From Streptomyces sp. NBC_01716 (GTDB lineage: Bacteria > Actinomycetota > Actinomycetes > Streptomycetales > Streptomycetaceae): a DNA stretch of 64,000 nucleotides. How positions within the stretch are numbered: position 1 is the stretch's first letter; the number at the start of each line of letters is the position of its first letter. Below, in pieces: positions 51,416-59,277 of the stretch. The position numbers and the translations under genes were made by a program. The stretch covers positions 248,001 through 312,000 of the forward strand of contig NZ_CP109181.1 of assembly GCF_036248275.1 (NCBI RefSeq), given 5' to 3'. The notes under the pieces were generated by a model. It was not told where the DNA came from. It worked only from the letters and a program-made list of their open reading frames with translations, and did no database searches.

Positions 51416-53170
51416 ATGCGTATGCGTCTCCGTCGTCTCCTCACCTGGCGCAAGGCCCTGATCGCCTTCGTCACCCTGTGTCTTCTGGTCCTCGCGGCGT
51501 TCACCGTGCTGTACCTGGTCATCGACATCCCGAGACCCAACGAGCAGGTGAAGGCGCAGAGCAACGTCTATCTGTTCGCCGACGGCAGCAGACTCGCCCG
51601 TACCGGCGAGGTCAACCGCGAGTCCGTACCGCTCGACCGGGTGCCCGGGGACGTGCGGCGCGCGTTCGTCGCCGCCGAGAACAAGGACTTCTACAGCGAC
51701 TCCGGTGTCTCCCTGTCCGGCACGGCGCGCGGCGTCTTCAGCACGCTGACCGGCGGCGGCAAGCAGGGCGGCTCGACCATCACCCAGCAGTACGTGAAGA
51801 ACTACTACCTCAGCCAGGAGCAGACGGTCACCCGCAAGGTGAAGGAGCTGTTCATCTCCCTCAAGGTGGACCGGCACAACTCGAAGGACGACATTCTCGC
51901 GGGATATCTCAACAGCAGTTACTACGGGCGGCTCGCGTACGGCGTGCAGGCCGCCGCGCGCACGTACTACGGCAAGGAGGTCGAGGACCTCGGCGTCGAG
52001 GAGGGCGCGTACCTGGCGGCGCTGCTCCAGGCGCCCAGCCAGTACGACTGGGCCGTCGCCTCCCCCGCCGACAAGAAGAAGGCCAAGGCCCGCTGGGGCT
52101 ATGTGCTGGACAACATGGTCGGCGAGGGGTGGCTCGACAAGGACGAACGGCGGCGGATGCGTTTCCCGGTGCCCGTGGCGCCCAAGGCGTCGGCGGAGCT
52201 GGCCGGGGACGCCGGCTATCTGGTGGACACCGCCCGGCGCGAGCTGATCGCCGCGGGGGTCGGTGAGCAGGAACTGGCGGGCGGCGGCTGGCGGATCACG
52301 CTGAACATCGACCCGGACAGGCAGCGGGCGCTGCGTGAGGCGGTGACCGCCGGGCTCACCTCGCCCGGCGACGCTGCGGAGCCGGAGCCGAAGGCGCCCC
52401 GGCGGGATCCCGACCGGCAGGCGGGTGCGGTGTCCGTGGATCCGGAGTCCGGGCGGATCGTGGCGCTGTACGGCGGCGACGACTACTTCAAGCACTATCT
52501 GAACAACGCGACACGCGCCGACTACCAGGCGGGCCCGACGTTCGCGCCGGTGGTTCTCGCCGCGGGGATCGAAGCCAAGAAGAACGGGCGTTCGAGGGTG
52601 GGCCGGGACATGATCAGGCAGACCGCGAAGAAGCTGGGGATGACGGCGGACCCGGCCGGCTTCGCCGCGCCGCAGGCCACGTCTCTCGGGCTGATGGGCG
52701 CGAGCCCCCTGGAGATGGCCGGGGTCCATGCCACCCTGGCCAACGACGGCAAGAAGGTCACCCCGTCGATCGTGAAGTCCGCGCGGCGCGGCGACCGGAC
52801 CGTCGAACTGCCGGAAGCGACCGGCGAGCAGGCGGTCGGCAGCGCGTCCGCGCGATTCGCCCACGCCTCTGCCTCGGGGATCCCGCGGCCGGTTGGGGGC
52901 ACATGGCCGGGCATGTCCGTTCCGCCGCTGACGGATGCCGCTCAGGTGGGTGGCAGTACGGGTGCCTCGGGCCACACCGACGACAGGAAAGCCGAGTGGT
53001 TCATCGGTTCGGCCCCGGAGGAGGTGACCTCGATCGCCTTGTTCGGGGAGAGCGCCAAGACGGGCAAGCAGGTCGCGCTCACCGGCATCGAGGACGACCC
53101 CACGGAGTACATCTGGAGTGTCTACCTCAAGGCGAGGGCCGCCGAACCGGCGGAGCGCGAGGGTTCTTGA
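51416..53170 (+). CDS. GT51 peptidoglycan glycosyltransferase with degenerate transpeptidase domain
   Basis: 584 residues from ATG 51416 (GAGGA upstream). A signal-anchor helix (ALIAFVTLCLLVLAAFTVLYL) precedes the GT51 domain, whose motifs look intact: AAENKDFYSDSGVS, QGGSTITQQYVKNYY and DILAGYLNSSYYGR. The penicillin-binding domain starts near 340 (AGAVSVDPESGRIVALYGG). Where functional relatives have GSTFKP with the catalytic Ser and Lys, this protein has GPTFAP. The segment with the SxN motif is missing, and the KTG motif is replaced by VGGSTG. It is thus probably a glycan polymerase without cross-linking activity. It follows the Cse-like operon by 69 bp. Confidence 0.9.
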   Translation: MRMRLRRLLTWRKALIAFVTLCLLVLAAFTVLYLVIDIPRPNEQVKAQSNVYLFADGSRLARTGEVNRESVPLDRVPGDVRRAFVAAENKDFYSDSGVSLSGTARGVFSTLTGGGKQGGSTITQQYVKNYYLSQEQTVTRKVKELFISLKVDRHNSKDDILAGYLNSSYYGRLAYGVQAAARTYYGKEVEDLGVEEGAYLAALLQAPSQYDWAVASPADKKKAKARWGYVLDNMVGEGWLDKDERRRMRFPVPVAPKASAELAGDAGYLVDTARRELIAAGVGEQELAGGGWRITLNIDPDRQRALREAVTAGLTSPGDAAEPEPKAPRRDPDRQAGAVSVDPESGRIVALYGGDDYFKHYLNNATRADYQAGPTFAPVVLAAGIEAKKNGRSRVGRDMIRQTAKKLGMTADPAGFAAPQATSLGLMGASPLEMAGVHATLANDGKKVTPSIVKSARRGDRTVELPEATGEQAVGSASARFAHASASGIPRPVGGTWPGMSVPPLTDAAQVGGSTGASGHTDDRKAEWFIGSAPEEVTSIALFGESAKTGKQVALTGIEDDPTEYIWSVYLKARAAEPAEREGS

Positions 53171-53263
53171 CGGTACGTCAGGAACGGTGTGCGCCGCCCC
53201 GCCCCACCCCCGTTCGGCGGGCGGGACGGCGTACACCGTCCGTCAATGCCGGTCGCCCCGGCG

Positions 53264-53743
53264 TCAGTCGCCCGCTCCGGGCCGCTCGTCCAGCTCGTCG
53301 GGGAACTCCCGGTCGCCGGCGCGGGGCGTCTGCGGGCCGTGACTCGTCATGATGACCGTCTGCTCGACCCGTACCATCCGGAACACCTCCTCCGCGATGA
53401 TCACCTGGTCCTCACCACGTTCCACCGCGTCGGCCGCCCGGCCGAACCGGCCGGCGGACTCCCCCGCGTGCGCGCCGCGGACCCGCAGGACGGCGCCCAG
53501 ATCGAGCCGCGCCTCCTCCTCGAAGGGCACGGCCGGGAACAACTGCCGCCAGCCGCCCTCCTCGTGGACCATGGCGGAGTAGGCCGTGTAGTGGGAGACG
53601 GACATCCGCTCCCACTCGGGACCGTCCACCCGGAACTCCTCGCGGAGTTCCTCCTCACGCTTCCCCACCTCCAGCAGCCGCCGGGCCGCCGCGTCGTCGA
53701 ATCCGTCTTCTGCGCTCGCGTCCATACCTCCAGCGTGCCGCAC
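53264..53743 (-). CDS. DUF5954-like acidic protein
   Basis: 159 residues if started at GTG 53743; ATG 53725 is in frame but lies only one base after GGAGG, too close for use. The protein is acidic and soluble, with FRVDGPEWERMSVSHYTAYSAMVHEEGG and FEEEARLDLGAVLRVRGAHAG. It resembles small actinobacterial proteins grouped as DUF5954, though I am not certain of the family. No function can be inferred. It converges on the GT51 gene 93 bp away. Confidence 0.6.
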   Translation of the reverse strand: MRHAGGMDASAEDGFDDAAARRLLEVGKREEELREEFRVDGPEWERMSVSHYTAYSAMVHEEGGWRQLFPAVPFEEEARLDLGAVLRVRGAHAGESAGRFGRAADAVERGEDQVIIAEEVFRMVRVEQTVIMTSHGPQTPRAGDREFPDELDERPGAGD

Positions 53744-53809
53744 CTCACGGCACGCGGCGCGGGGAATCAGGCAGGGCCGGTCTTCTGGACCAGTCCATGG
53801 ACGCCGGGC

Positions 53810-54661
53810 TCAGGACCGCCAGACGCCGGTGCGGGCCGCGGCGGCGGCGAACTCGGTGAAGTCTTTGGGCTTACGGCCCAGGGCCTCTTCGACGCCGTGC
53901 ACGAGGTGCGCGTTGCGCCCGTCGGTGATCAGTTCGAAAAGGTCGGCGAAGTCTTCCGGGGCGCCGACCGACACGAGCGTGTCGCGGTAGTCCTGGAGCG
54001 CGACGGGCACATAGGTGATCTCCCGGCCGGTGGCCCTGGACAGTTCTGCCGCGATCTCGGCGAAGCCGAGCAGCCGGGGTCCCGAGAGCTCGTAGGTCCT
54101 GCCGATGTGGCGGTCGTCGGTGAGCGCGGCGACGGCGACATCCGCGACGTCGTCCACGTCGACGAAGGGCTCGACCGCGTCGCCGGTCGGCAGCGCCAGC
54201 TCTCCCGAGAGCACGGGCTCCAGCAAGAAGCCCTCGTTGAAGTTCTGGCTGAACCAACTCGCCCGGACGACGGTCACGTCCCCGCCGTTGTCCCTCACCT
54301 TGCCCTCGGAGATCCTGGCGCCTTCCTCGCCCCGCCCGGAGAGCAGGACCAGCCGGCGCGCGCCCTTGGCGACGGCGCGCTCCGCGAACGCGCCGACGGC
54401 CTCGGCGGCGCCGGGGAAGGCGAGGTCCGGGTAGTAGGAGAGGTAGACGGCTCCGACGCCCTCCAGCGCGGCGTCCCAGGTGCCCGGCTCCTCCCAGACG
54501 AAGGGGATCTCACCGCTGCGCGAGGCGATACGCACCGGCAGACCGCGCTCGGCGAGCCGCGCCGCGACCCGCCGCCCGGTCTTGCCCGTACCACCGGTGA
54601 CCAGGGTCGTCCTCGCGTCCGCTGCCGGCGTGTTCTCGCTGTTGTCCGTGTTCTGTGTCAT
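53810..54661 (-). CDS. NmrA-type NAD(P)-binding reductase/regulator
   Basis: 283 residues from ATG 54661. The atypical SDR motif is TLVTGGTGKTGRRVAARLAERG; the rest (VRIASRSGE, VYLSYYPDLAFPG, VVRASWFSQNFNEGFLLEPV, EPFVDVDDVADVAVAAL, YELSGPRLLGFAEIAAELS) is the NAD(P)H-binding family that includes NmrA, QorB-like and ergot-type reductases. The usual catalytic Tyr-Lys pair is absent, as in NmrA-like proteins, so redox sensing or a specialised reduction are both possible. Monocistronic. Confidence 0.87.
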   Translation of the reverse strand: MTQNTDNSENTPAADARTTLVTGGTGKTGRRVAARLAERGLPVRIASRSGEIPFVWEEPGTWDAALEGVGAVYLSYYPDLAFPGAAEAVGAFAERAVAKGARRLVLLSGRGEEGARISEGKVRDNGGDVTVVRASWFSQNFNEGFLLEPVLSGELALPTGDAVEPFVDVDDVADVAVAALTDDRHIGRTYELSGPRLLGFAEIAAELSRATGREITYVPVALQDYRDTLVSVGAPEDFADLFELITDGRNAHLVHGVEEALGRKPKDFTEFAAAAARTGVWRS

Positions 54662-54803
54662 GCGTCGAGTCAAGTACGGGGCGGGTCCGCGGAACATGGC
54701 CCCGAATCTCACGCGCATACGCGTGCGTCCAGGGCCCTCGGTGACTTCCGCGCCCGGTACTCCCCGTGCGGTGGTCACGGGCCAGCCGGCGGTGGACGGA
54801 CAA

Positions 54804-56294
54804 TCAGCCCTCTACGGCGGCCATTTCGCGCACGGTCGCCATGTCGCTGAACGGGATCAGCGTGTCGCCGACGGTCTGGTACGGCTCGCTGCCCTTCCCC
54901 GCGATCAGCACGATGTCGTTCCTGCCCGCCGCCGACAGGGCGAACTCGATGGCCGCGCGGCGGTCGGCGTACCGCTCGAAGCGGGTGCCGGTGGCCACCA
55001 GACCGGACGTGATCTGGTCGAGGATCGCCTCGGGGTCCTCGTGCCGGGGGTTGTCCGAGGTGAGTACGCACAGGTCGGAGTGGGTGCCCGCGATCTCGCC
55101 CATCTCCGCGCGCTTGGTGACGTCACGGTCGCCGCCGCAGCCGAACACGGTGATGACCCGCTCCGTGGCGAAGTCCCGGATGGTGCTCAGCACCTTGTCG
55201 AGCGAGTCCGGGGAATGGGCGTAGTCCACGATGACCGACGTGCCGCGCGGGGTCTCGAAGCGTTCGAAGCGCCCGGGAATCGGGGGCATCCGGTCGAGCG
55301 CCGCGACCAGCCCGCGCAGGTCGTGCCCCAGGAGATGGCAGGCGGCGACGGTCGCGAGCGCGTTGGCGACGGAGAACCGGCCGGGTACGGGGATCGCCGC
55401 CGGGTACTTGCGGCCCGCGTGGTGCAGCGTGAAGCGCGTACCGAAGGCGTCCATCGTGAGATCGGTCGCCCGGTAGTCGGCGTCGGTGTCCAGCGCGTAC
55501 GTGGTCACCGCGCCGGGCATCAGCGCGCCGATCCCGGCGCCCACCGCGTCGTCCGCGTTGACGACGGCCCGTCGGCAAAGCCCTTGGAACAGGCGGAGTT
55601 TGGCGTCCCGGTAGTTCGCCATGGTGCCGTGGTCGTCCAGATGGTCCTGCGTGAGGTTGGTGAAGATGCCGATGTCGATGTACGAGTGGTCGACCCTGTG
55701 GTTCAACAGCCCCATGGACGTGGCCTCCAGAACGACGGTGCTCACGTCGCGGTCGCGCATGACACCGAGCAGGTACTGGAAGTCGGGCGACTCCGGGGTG
55801 GTGAGCACCGACCGGGGCATGGGGATCAGTTCGTCCCCGATGCGGCTGCCCGCCGTGCCGATGACACCGACCACGGCCCGCTCGGCGATCCGCAGCACGG
55901 ACTCGACCATGTACGACACCGATGTCTTGCCGTTGGTCCCGGTGACGGCGACCATGTCCATCGCGAGGCCGGGGTCCCCGTGGTATCGGGAGGTGACGAG
56001 GGCGGCGGCGGTACGGGTGTCCGGGACGCGTACGACGCAGACGGCCGGGTCGGACGCCCAAGCGGCCACCGGCAGTTCGGCGGTCGCGGCTTCGACGAGT
56101 ACGGCGACGGCGCCGCGTGCGAGCGCCGGTCCGACGGATTCGGAACCGCCCTCGCGGTGGCCGGGGACCGCGATGAACAGCGATCCGGGTGACACCCGGT
56201 CGGCGTCGAAACAGACTCCGGCGGTGATGACCGTATCGGGATCGCCCTGCAGAGTCTCGTGGTCGTGCCCGACGAGCAATTCGCTCAGCTTCAC
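54804..56294 (-). CDS. Orphan MurE-like Mur ligase (UDP-MurNAc-tripeptide synthetase paralogue)
   Basis: 496 residues from GTG 56294 (GAGAGGA 6 bases upstream). Domain 1 binds UDP-MurNAc (FDADRVSPGSLFIAVPGHREGG); the ATP loop is VAVTGTNGKTSVSYMVESVLR; the carbamylated-Lys and Mg region follows; domain 3 has VIVDYAHSPDSLDKVL and the substrate motif TSDNPRHEDPEAIL. DNPR normally marks diaminopimelate-type MurE enzymes. The gene is outside any division/cell-wall cluster, so it is probably a second MurE used in specialised conditions or in metabolism of a related peptide. Confidence 0.88.
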   Translation of the reverse strand: MKLSELLVGHDHETLQGDPDTVITAGVCFDADRVSPGSLFIAVPGHREGGSESVGPALARGAVAVLVEAATAELPVAAWASDPAVCVVRVPDTRTAAALVTSRYHGDPGLAMDMVAVTGTNGKTSVSYMVESVLRIAERAVVGVIGTAGSRIGDELIPMPRSVLTTPESPDFQYLLGVMRDRDVSTVVLEATSMGLLNHRVDHSYIDIGIFTNLTQDHLDDHGTMANYRDAKLRLFQGLCRRAVVNADDAVGAGIGALMPGAVTTYALDTDADYRATDLTMDAFGTRFTLHHAGRKYPAAIPVPGRFSVANALATVAACHLLGHDLRGLVAALDRMPPIPGRFERFETPRGTSVIVDYAHSPDSLDKVLSTIRDFATERVITVFGCGGDRDVTKRAEMGEIAGTHSDLCVLTSDNPRHEDPEAILDQITSGLVATGTRFERYADRRAAIEFALSAAGRNDIVLIAGKGSEPYQTVGDTLIPFSDMATVREMAAVEG

Positions 56295-56743
56295 AGGGGA
56301 TCCTCTCGAAGGTACGGCTCGGCAAGAGACGGCTCGGCCACCGTGCGGCGGCGGTCACCGTGGAGGTGCCGACGGCACGCCGGAGCGTCGCGGGGGTGGG
56401 GCGCGGGTGCGAGATGCGGGTGCGAGATGCGGAGTGCGGGTGTCGCTGGGGAGCGCGATGCGGCTCGGGAAAGCGGGCGGCTCTGCACAAGAGTGCGTTC
56501 GAGAAGAGGACGCCTCGGGGCGGAATGCCACCGGGCGTCGGAGGCCGGGAGTCGGCGTCGGCGTTGCTAGCCGTGGCCGTGCAGGGCATGGCACAGCGCG
56601 AACGAGGCCGGTCGAAGGCCCTCCGTCGCAGCGTGTGTATTACCCATGAGTGCAGTGTACGGCCCGTACGGCTGTCCCGACTCCGCCGTCCCGTGGGGAA
56701 GATGCCGGGAGCGGGCGCGAGAAGAGACACGGTGGGAGATGCG
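56295..56743. other. Region without recognisable gene upstream of the MurE-like gene
   Basis: About 450 bp. It contains a 13-bp tandem duplication CGGGTGCGAGATG (56404-56416 and 56417-56429) with a degraded third copy. Several short frames cross it but none has a ribosome site or family resemblance. The promoter of the MurE-like gene is probably here. Confidence 0.5.
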
Positions 56744-56776
56744 GGAACGCCCACGGCCGGTGGCCGTGGGCGTTCC
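56744..56776 (-). terminator. Hairpin terminator downstream of DUF2510 gene
   Basis: GGAACGCCCACGGCC (56744-56758) pairs perfectly with 56762-56776 around a 3-base loop, 45 bp beyond the stop of the minus-strand gene. Confidence 0.8.
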
Positions 56777-56820
56777 GTGGGTGTTGTCCGGCCGCCGCAC
56801 CGGGTGCGGGCAGCCCGCTC

Positions 56821-57837
56821 TCAGACCTTCTGGCCGGTGCCGCCGCCACCGCCCGCCGCGACCTTGATGCCGTCGATGATCTCGTCCAGCACAGGCAGCT
56901 TGGGGGCTTTGTCGTTGATGTCGAATCCGGAGCGCACGATGATCAGCAGGTCCTGTGCGCCGGGGGCGGGCGAGGGGAAGGCGAGCGACTGCACGTATCC
57001 GTCGTCGCCCTTGCCGGTGACGACCTTCCACCGGACCAGATAGCCCTTCTTGCCGGCGACCGTCACCGCCTCGGACTTCAACTCCGTGTGGGAGGTGATC
57101 TTTCCGTAGCTCTCACCGCCGTAGGACTCCTCGGCGTTCTTCTTGATGTCGCTCTCGGCCGCCGCCTTCGCGGTCGTGGCCTTGTTCTCCAGCGCCACCG
57201 CCGGAACGGAGTTGACCCCGCCGCGTACGCAGGACTCCTCCGGGTTTCCGGGGCACGGGTGCTCCCCGGTGCTCACTCCCGCGCCGACCGGACCCGACTG
57301 GCCGGTCCAGCCCTCGGGCACCGGGATGCTGATGCCGCTGGCCATGTCGGTGGCGTAGCCGTCCTCGGCCGGTATCTCCTGCTGGGGGCCGCCTTCCCCG
57401 CCCTCACCCTGACCCTGACCGTCCTCGCCGCCGTCGGGCGCGCCGGGGTCGCCGGGAGGCCGCTGCGACTCACCTGGGGCCGGCCGGTCCTCCTGGCCCG
57501 GCCTGCTGGGACCGGTGGAGGGGTTCGTGCTCGCCTTGTCGGCCGAGTTGTCGCCGTCGTCGCCGAGGAGGAGGAAGCCACCGACGACCGCCAGCACCAC
57601 CACGGCCGCCGTGGCGGCCAGGGCGATCCGACGGCCGCGCCCGCCGGCCGGCGGAGGTGGCGCCGCCGGGTAGGGCGGGATGCCCGAACCCAGTTCGGAA
57701 GGCGCGCTCCAGGCCGCGGCCGAGTCGGGCCGGACCATCTCGGTCCAGGCCGACCCGTCCCACCACCGTTCCTGAAGCGGGCCTTCACCGTCATGTCCTG
57801 GGTCCGGATACCAGCCGGGCGGAGTCGTCTGCGTCAC
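56821..57837 (-). CDS. DUF2510 membrane-anchored protein with extracytoplasmic domain
   Basis: 338 residues from GTG 57837. The N-terminal DUF2510 motif is GWYPDPGHDGEGPLQERWWDGSAWTEM. A Pro-rich linker leads to one membrane helix (IALAATAAVVVLAVVGGFLLL, about 70-92), then an acidic Pro/Gly-rich stalk (about 95-160), and an outside domain of about 170 residues with GISIPVPEGWTGQ and VAGKKGYLVRWKVVTGKGDDGYVQSLAF. Such proteins are widespread in actinobacteria and their function is mostly unknown. It begins 63 bp after the carboxyltransferase stop and could be read through from that operon. Confidence 0.82.
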   Translation of the reverse strand: MTQTTPPGWYPDPGHDGEGPLQERWWDGSAWTEMVRPDSAAAWSAPSELGSGIPPYPAAPPPPAGGRGRRIALAATAAVVVLAVVGGFLLLGDDGDNSADKASTNPSTGPSRPGQEDRPAPGESQRPPGDPGAPDGGEDGQGQGEGGEGGPQQEIPAEDGYATDMASGISIPVPEGWTGQSGPVGAGVSTGEHPCPGNPEESCVRGGVNSVPAVALENKATTAKAAAESDIKKNAEESYGGESYGKITSHTELKSEAVTVAGKKGYLVRWKVVTGKGDDGYVQSLAFPSPAPGAQDLLIIVRSGFDINDKAPKLPVLDEIIDGIKVAAGGGGGTGQKV

Positions 57838-57900
57838 GCACTCACCATAGGCATATGGTCCGACAAAGCTGGTGAGAGGCCCATGAGAAATCGGCGGACT

Positions 57901-59277
57901 TCACGCCCCGGCCACCGGCACAATCCCGCGGATCACCCCCAGCGACACCAGGTCCTGAGGGCGCACCTTGAGCTGGCCGGCCGTCGCGCGGGTCTCTTCG
58001 GGAGGCCGTTTGAGAATCGCCGTCGCCAGTTCGGGTGCGATGACGGAGAAGTAACTGTCCGGTGTGGCCCAGGTGTTGCCCGGCGCCGCCAGAGCCAGCG
58101 CCCCGCCCGAACCTCCTTCGCCGATCAGCAGGCTGGTGACGGGCACGCGGGCGCTGGCCACGGCGGCGAACAGGTCCGCGATCGCGGCTCCCGCTCCTGC
58201 GCGTTCCGCCTCGGCGTCGTTCGCGGCGCCCGGTGTGTCGATGAGCGTGAGGACGGGCAGCCCCAGCCGGTCCGCGAGGCGGATCAGTCTGGCCGCCGTA
58301 CGGTAGCCGGCCGGGAGGGTCGCCGTGCCGCACTGGGCGGCGTACGCGACCGTACGGCCGTCGCGCGTGCCGAACCCGCACAGCGTGCCGGGGTCCGTGC
58401 CGCCGGCGCGGTCGCCGTTGACCGATTCGCGGCTGGTGAAGTACGCGTCCAAGTAGGCCTCCGCACGCGGCCGTCGGGGGTCGCGGGCCAGAGTCACCGC
58501 GTCCCAACCGGTCGCGGGTGGGGCCGCGCGCCCGAGGGCGGCGGGCGGCTCGGCCGCCGGCACCGGCCCGGCACCGGCGGTGCCGCCCGTCAGCAGCCCC
58601 AGCCAGCGGCCGACCGTGTCCCTCAGCTCCTCGGGCGCCACCACCGCGTCGATATGACCCGCCGTCAGCTGCGCCTCGGCGGTGTACGCGTACGGGTCGG
58701 CGTCCGGCGGCCGTACCCGCGAGCCCGCGAAACCGATCTGGGCGCCCGGCAGGGCCAGGATCACATCGGCGCCCGCCCCGAGGGTGGCCCAGCCGCCGCC
58801 GGTCGTCGGGTCGCGCACCACCGCGATCTGTGGCAGACCGGCGGCCCTGGTGAGCGCCGACTGCCCCGCCACGCGCTGGAGTTGGAGCAGCGCGAGCATG
58901 CCTTCCTGCATGCGGCTGCCGCCGGTCGCGATCAACGAGACGACGGGCAGCCGCCGTTCACGGGCATGGGTGTACGCGGCCTCCAGCCGGTCCCCGGTGC
59001 GCTCCCCCAGCGATCCGCCGAGATAGCCGAACTCGAAGGAGATCAGGACCGCTTCGGTGCCGCCGACGCGCGCGGTGCCGCAGATGACGGACTCGTCCTC
59101 GCCGGTGCGTGAAGCGGCGCGGGCCCGGGACTCGTCGTACCCCTGCCAGCCGAGGGGGCCGTCCGGGGCGGAGGTGTCCTTCGGCGCGGGCAGTTCGGTG
59201 AAGGCGACGGGAGCGCCCTGCGGGGTCGCCCCGGCGAGGGAGGCGATCGCCTGCCGTGCGCTCATACGCTCAGTCAT
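57901..59277 (-). CDS. Carboxyltransferase (fused beta/alpha acyl-CoA carboxylase-type), malonate operon
   Basis: 458 residues from ATG 59277, overlapping the end of matB by 8 bases. Two crotonase-fold halves are recognisable: an AccD-like half (FGYLGGSLGERTGDRLEAAY, ATGGSRMQEGMLALLQLQR, PTTGGGWATLGAGADV) and an AccA-like half from about 280 (DTPGAANDAEAERAGAGAAIADL, GEGGSGGALALA). No biotin carboxylase or biotin-carrier gene is nearby, so the enzyme must borrow them or work without biotin, as malonate decarboxylase subunits do. Grouping with matB and matC ties it to malonyl-CoA metabolism. The reaction is not settled. Confidence 0.85.
   Translation of the reverse strand: MTERMSARQAIASLAGATPQGAPVAFTELPAPKDTSAPDGPLGWQGYDESRARAASRTGEDESVICGTARVGGTEAVLISFEFGYLGGSLGERTGDRLEAAYTHARERRLPVVSLIATGGSRMQEGMLALLQLQRVAGQSALTRAAGLPQIAVVRDPTTGGGWATLGAGADVILALPGAQIGFAGSRVRPPDADPYAYTAEAQLTAGHIDAVVAPEELRDTVGRWLGLLTGGTAGAGPVPAAEPPAALGRAAPPATGWDAVTLARDPRRPRAEAYLDAYFTSRESVNGDRAGGTDPGTLCGFGTRDGRTVAYAAQCGTATLPAGYRTAARLIRLADRLGLPVLTLIDTPGAANDAEAERAGAGAAIADLFAAVASARVPVTSLLIGEGGSGGALALAAPGNTWATPDSYFSVIAPELATAILKRPPEETRATAGQLKVRPQDLVSLGVIRGIVPVAGA

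Noticed and set aside
56404..56429. 13-bp tandem duplication considered as an iteron-type origin or CRISPR-like array
   Set aside because: There are only two exact copies with a poor third, no spacers and no replication or cas genes nearby.
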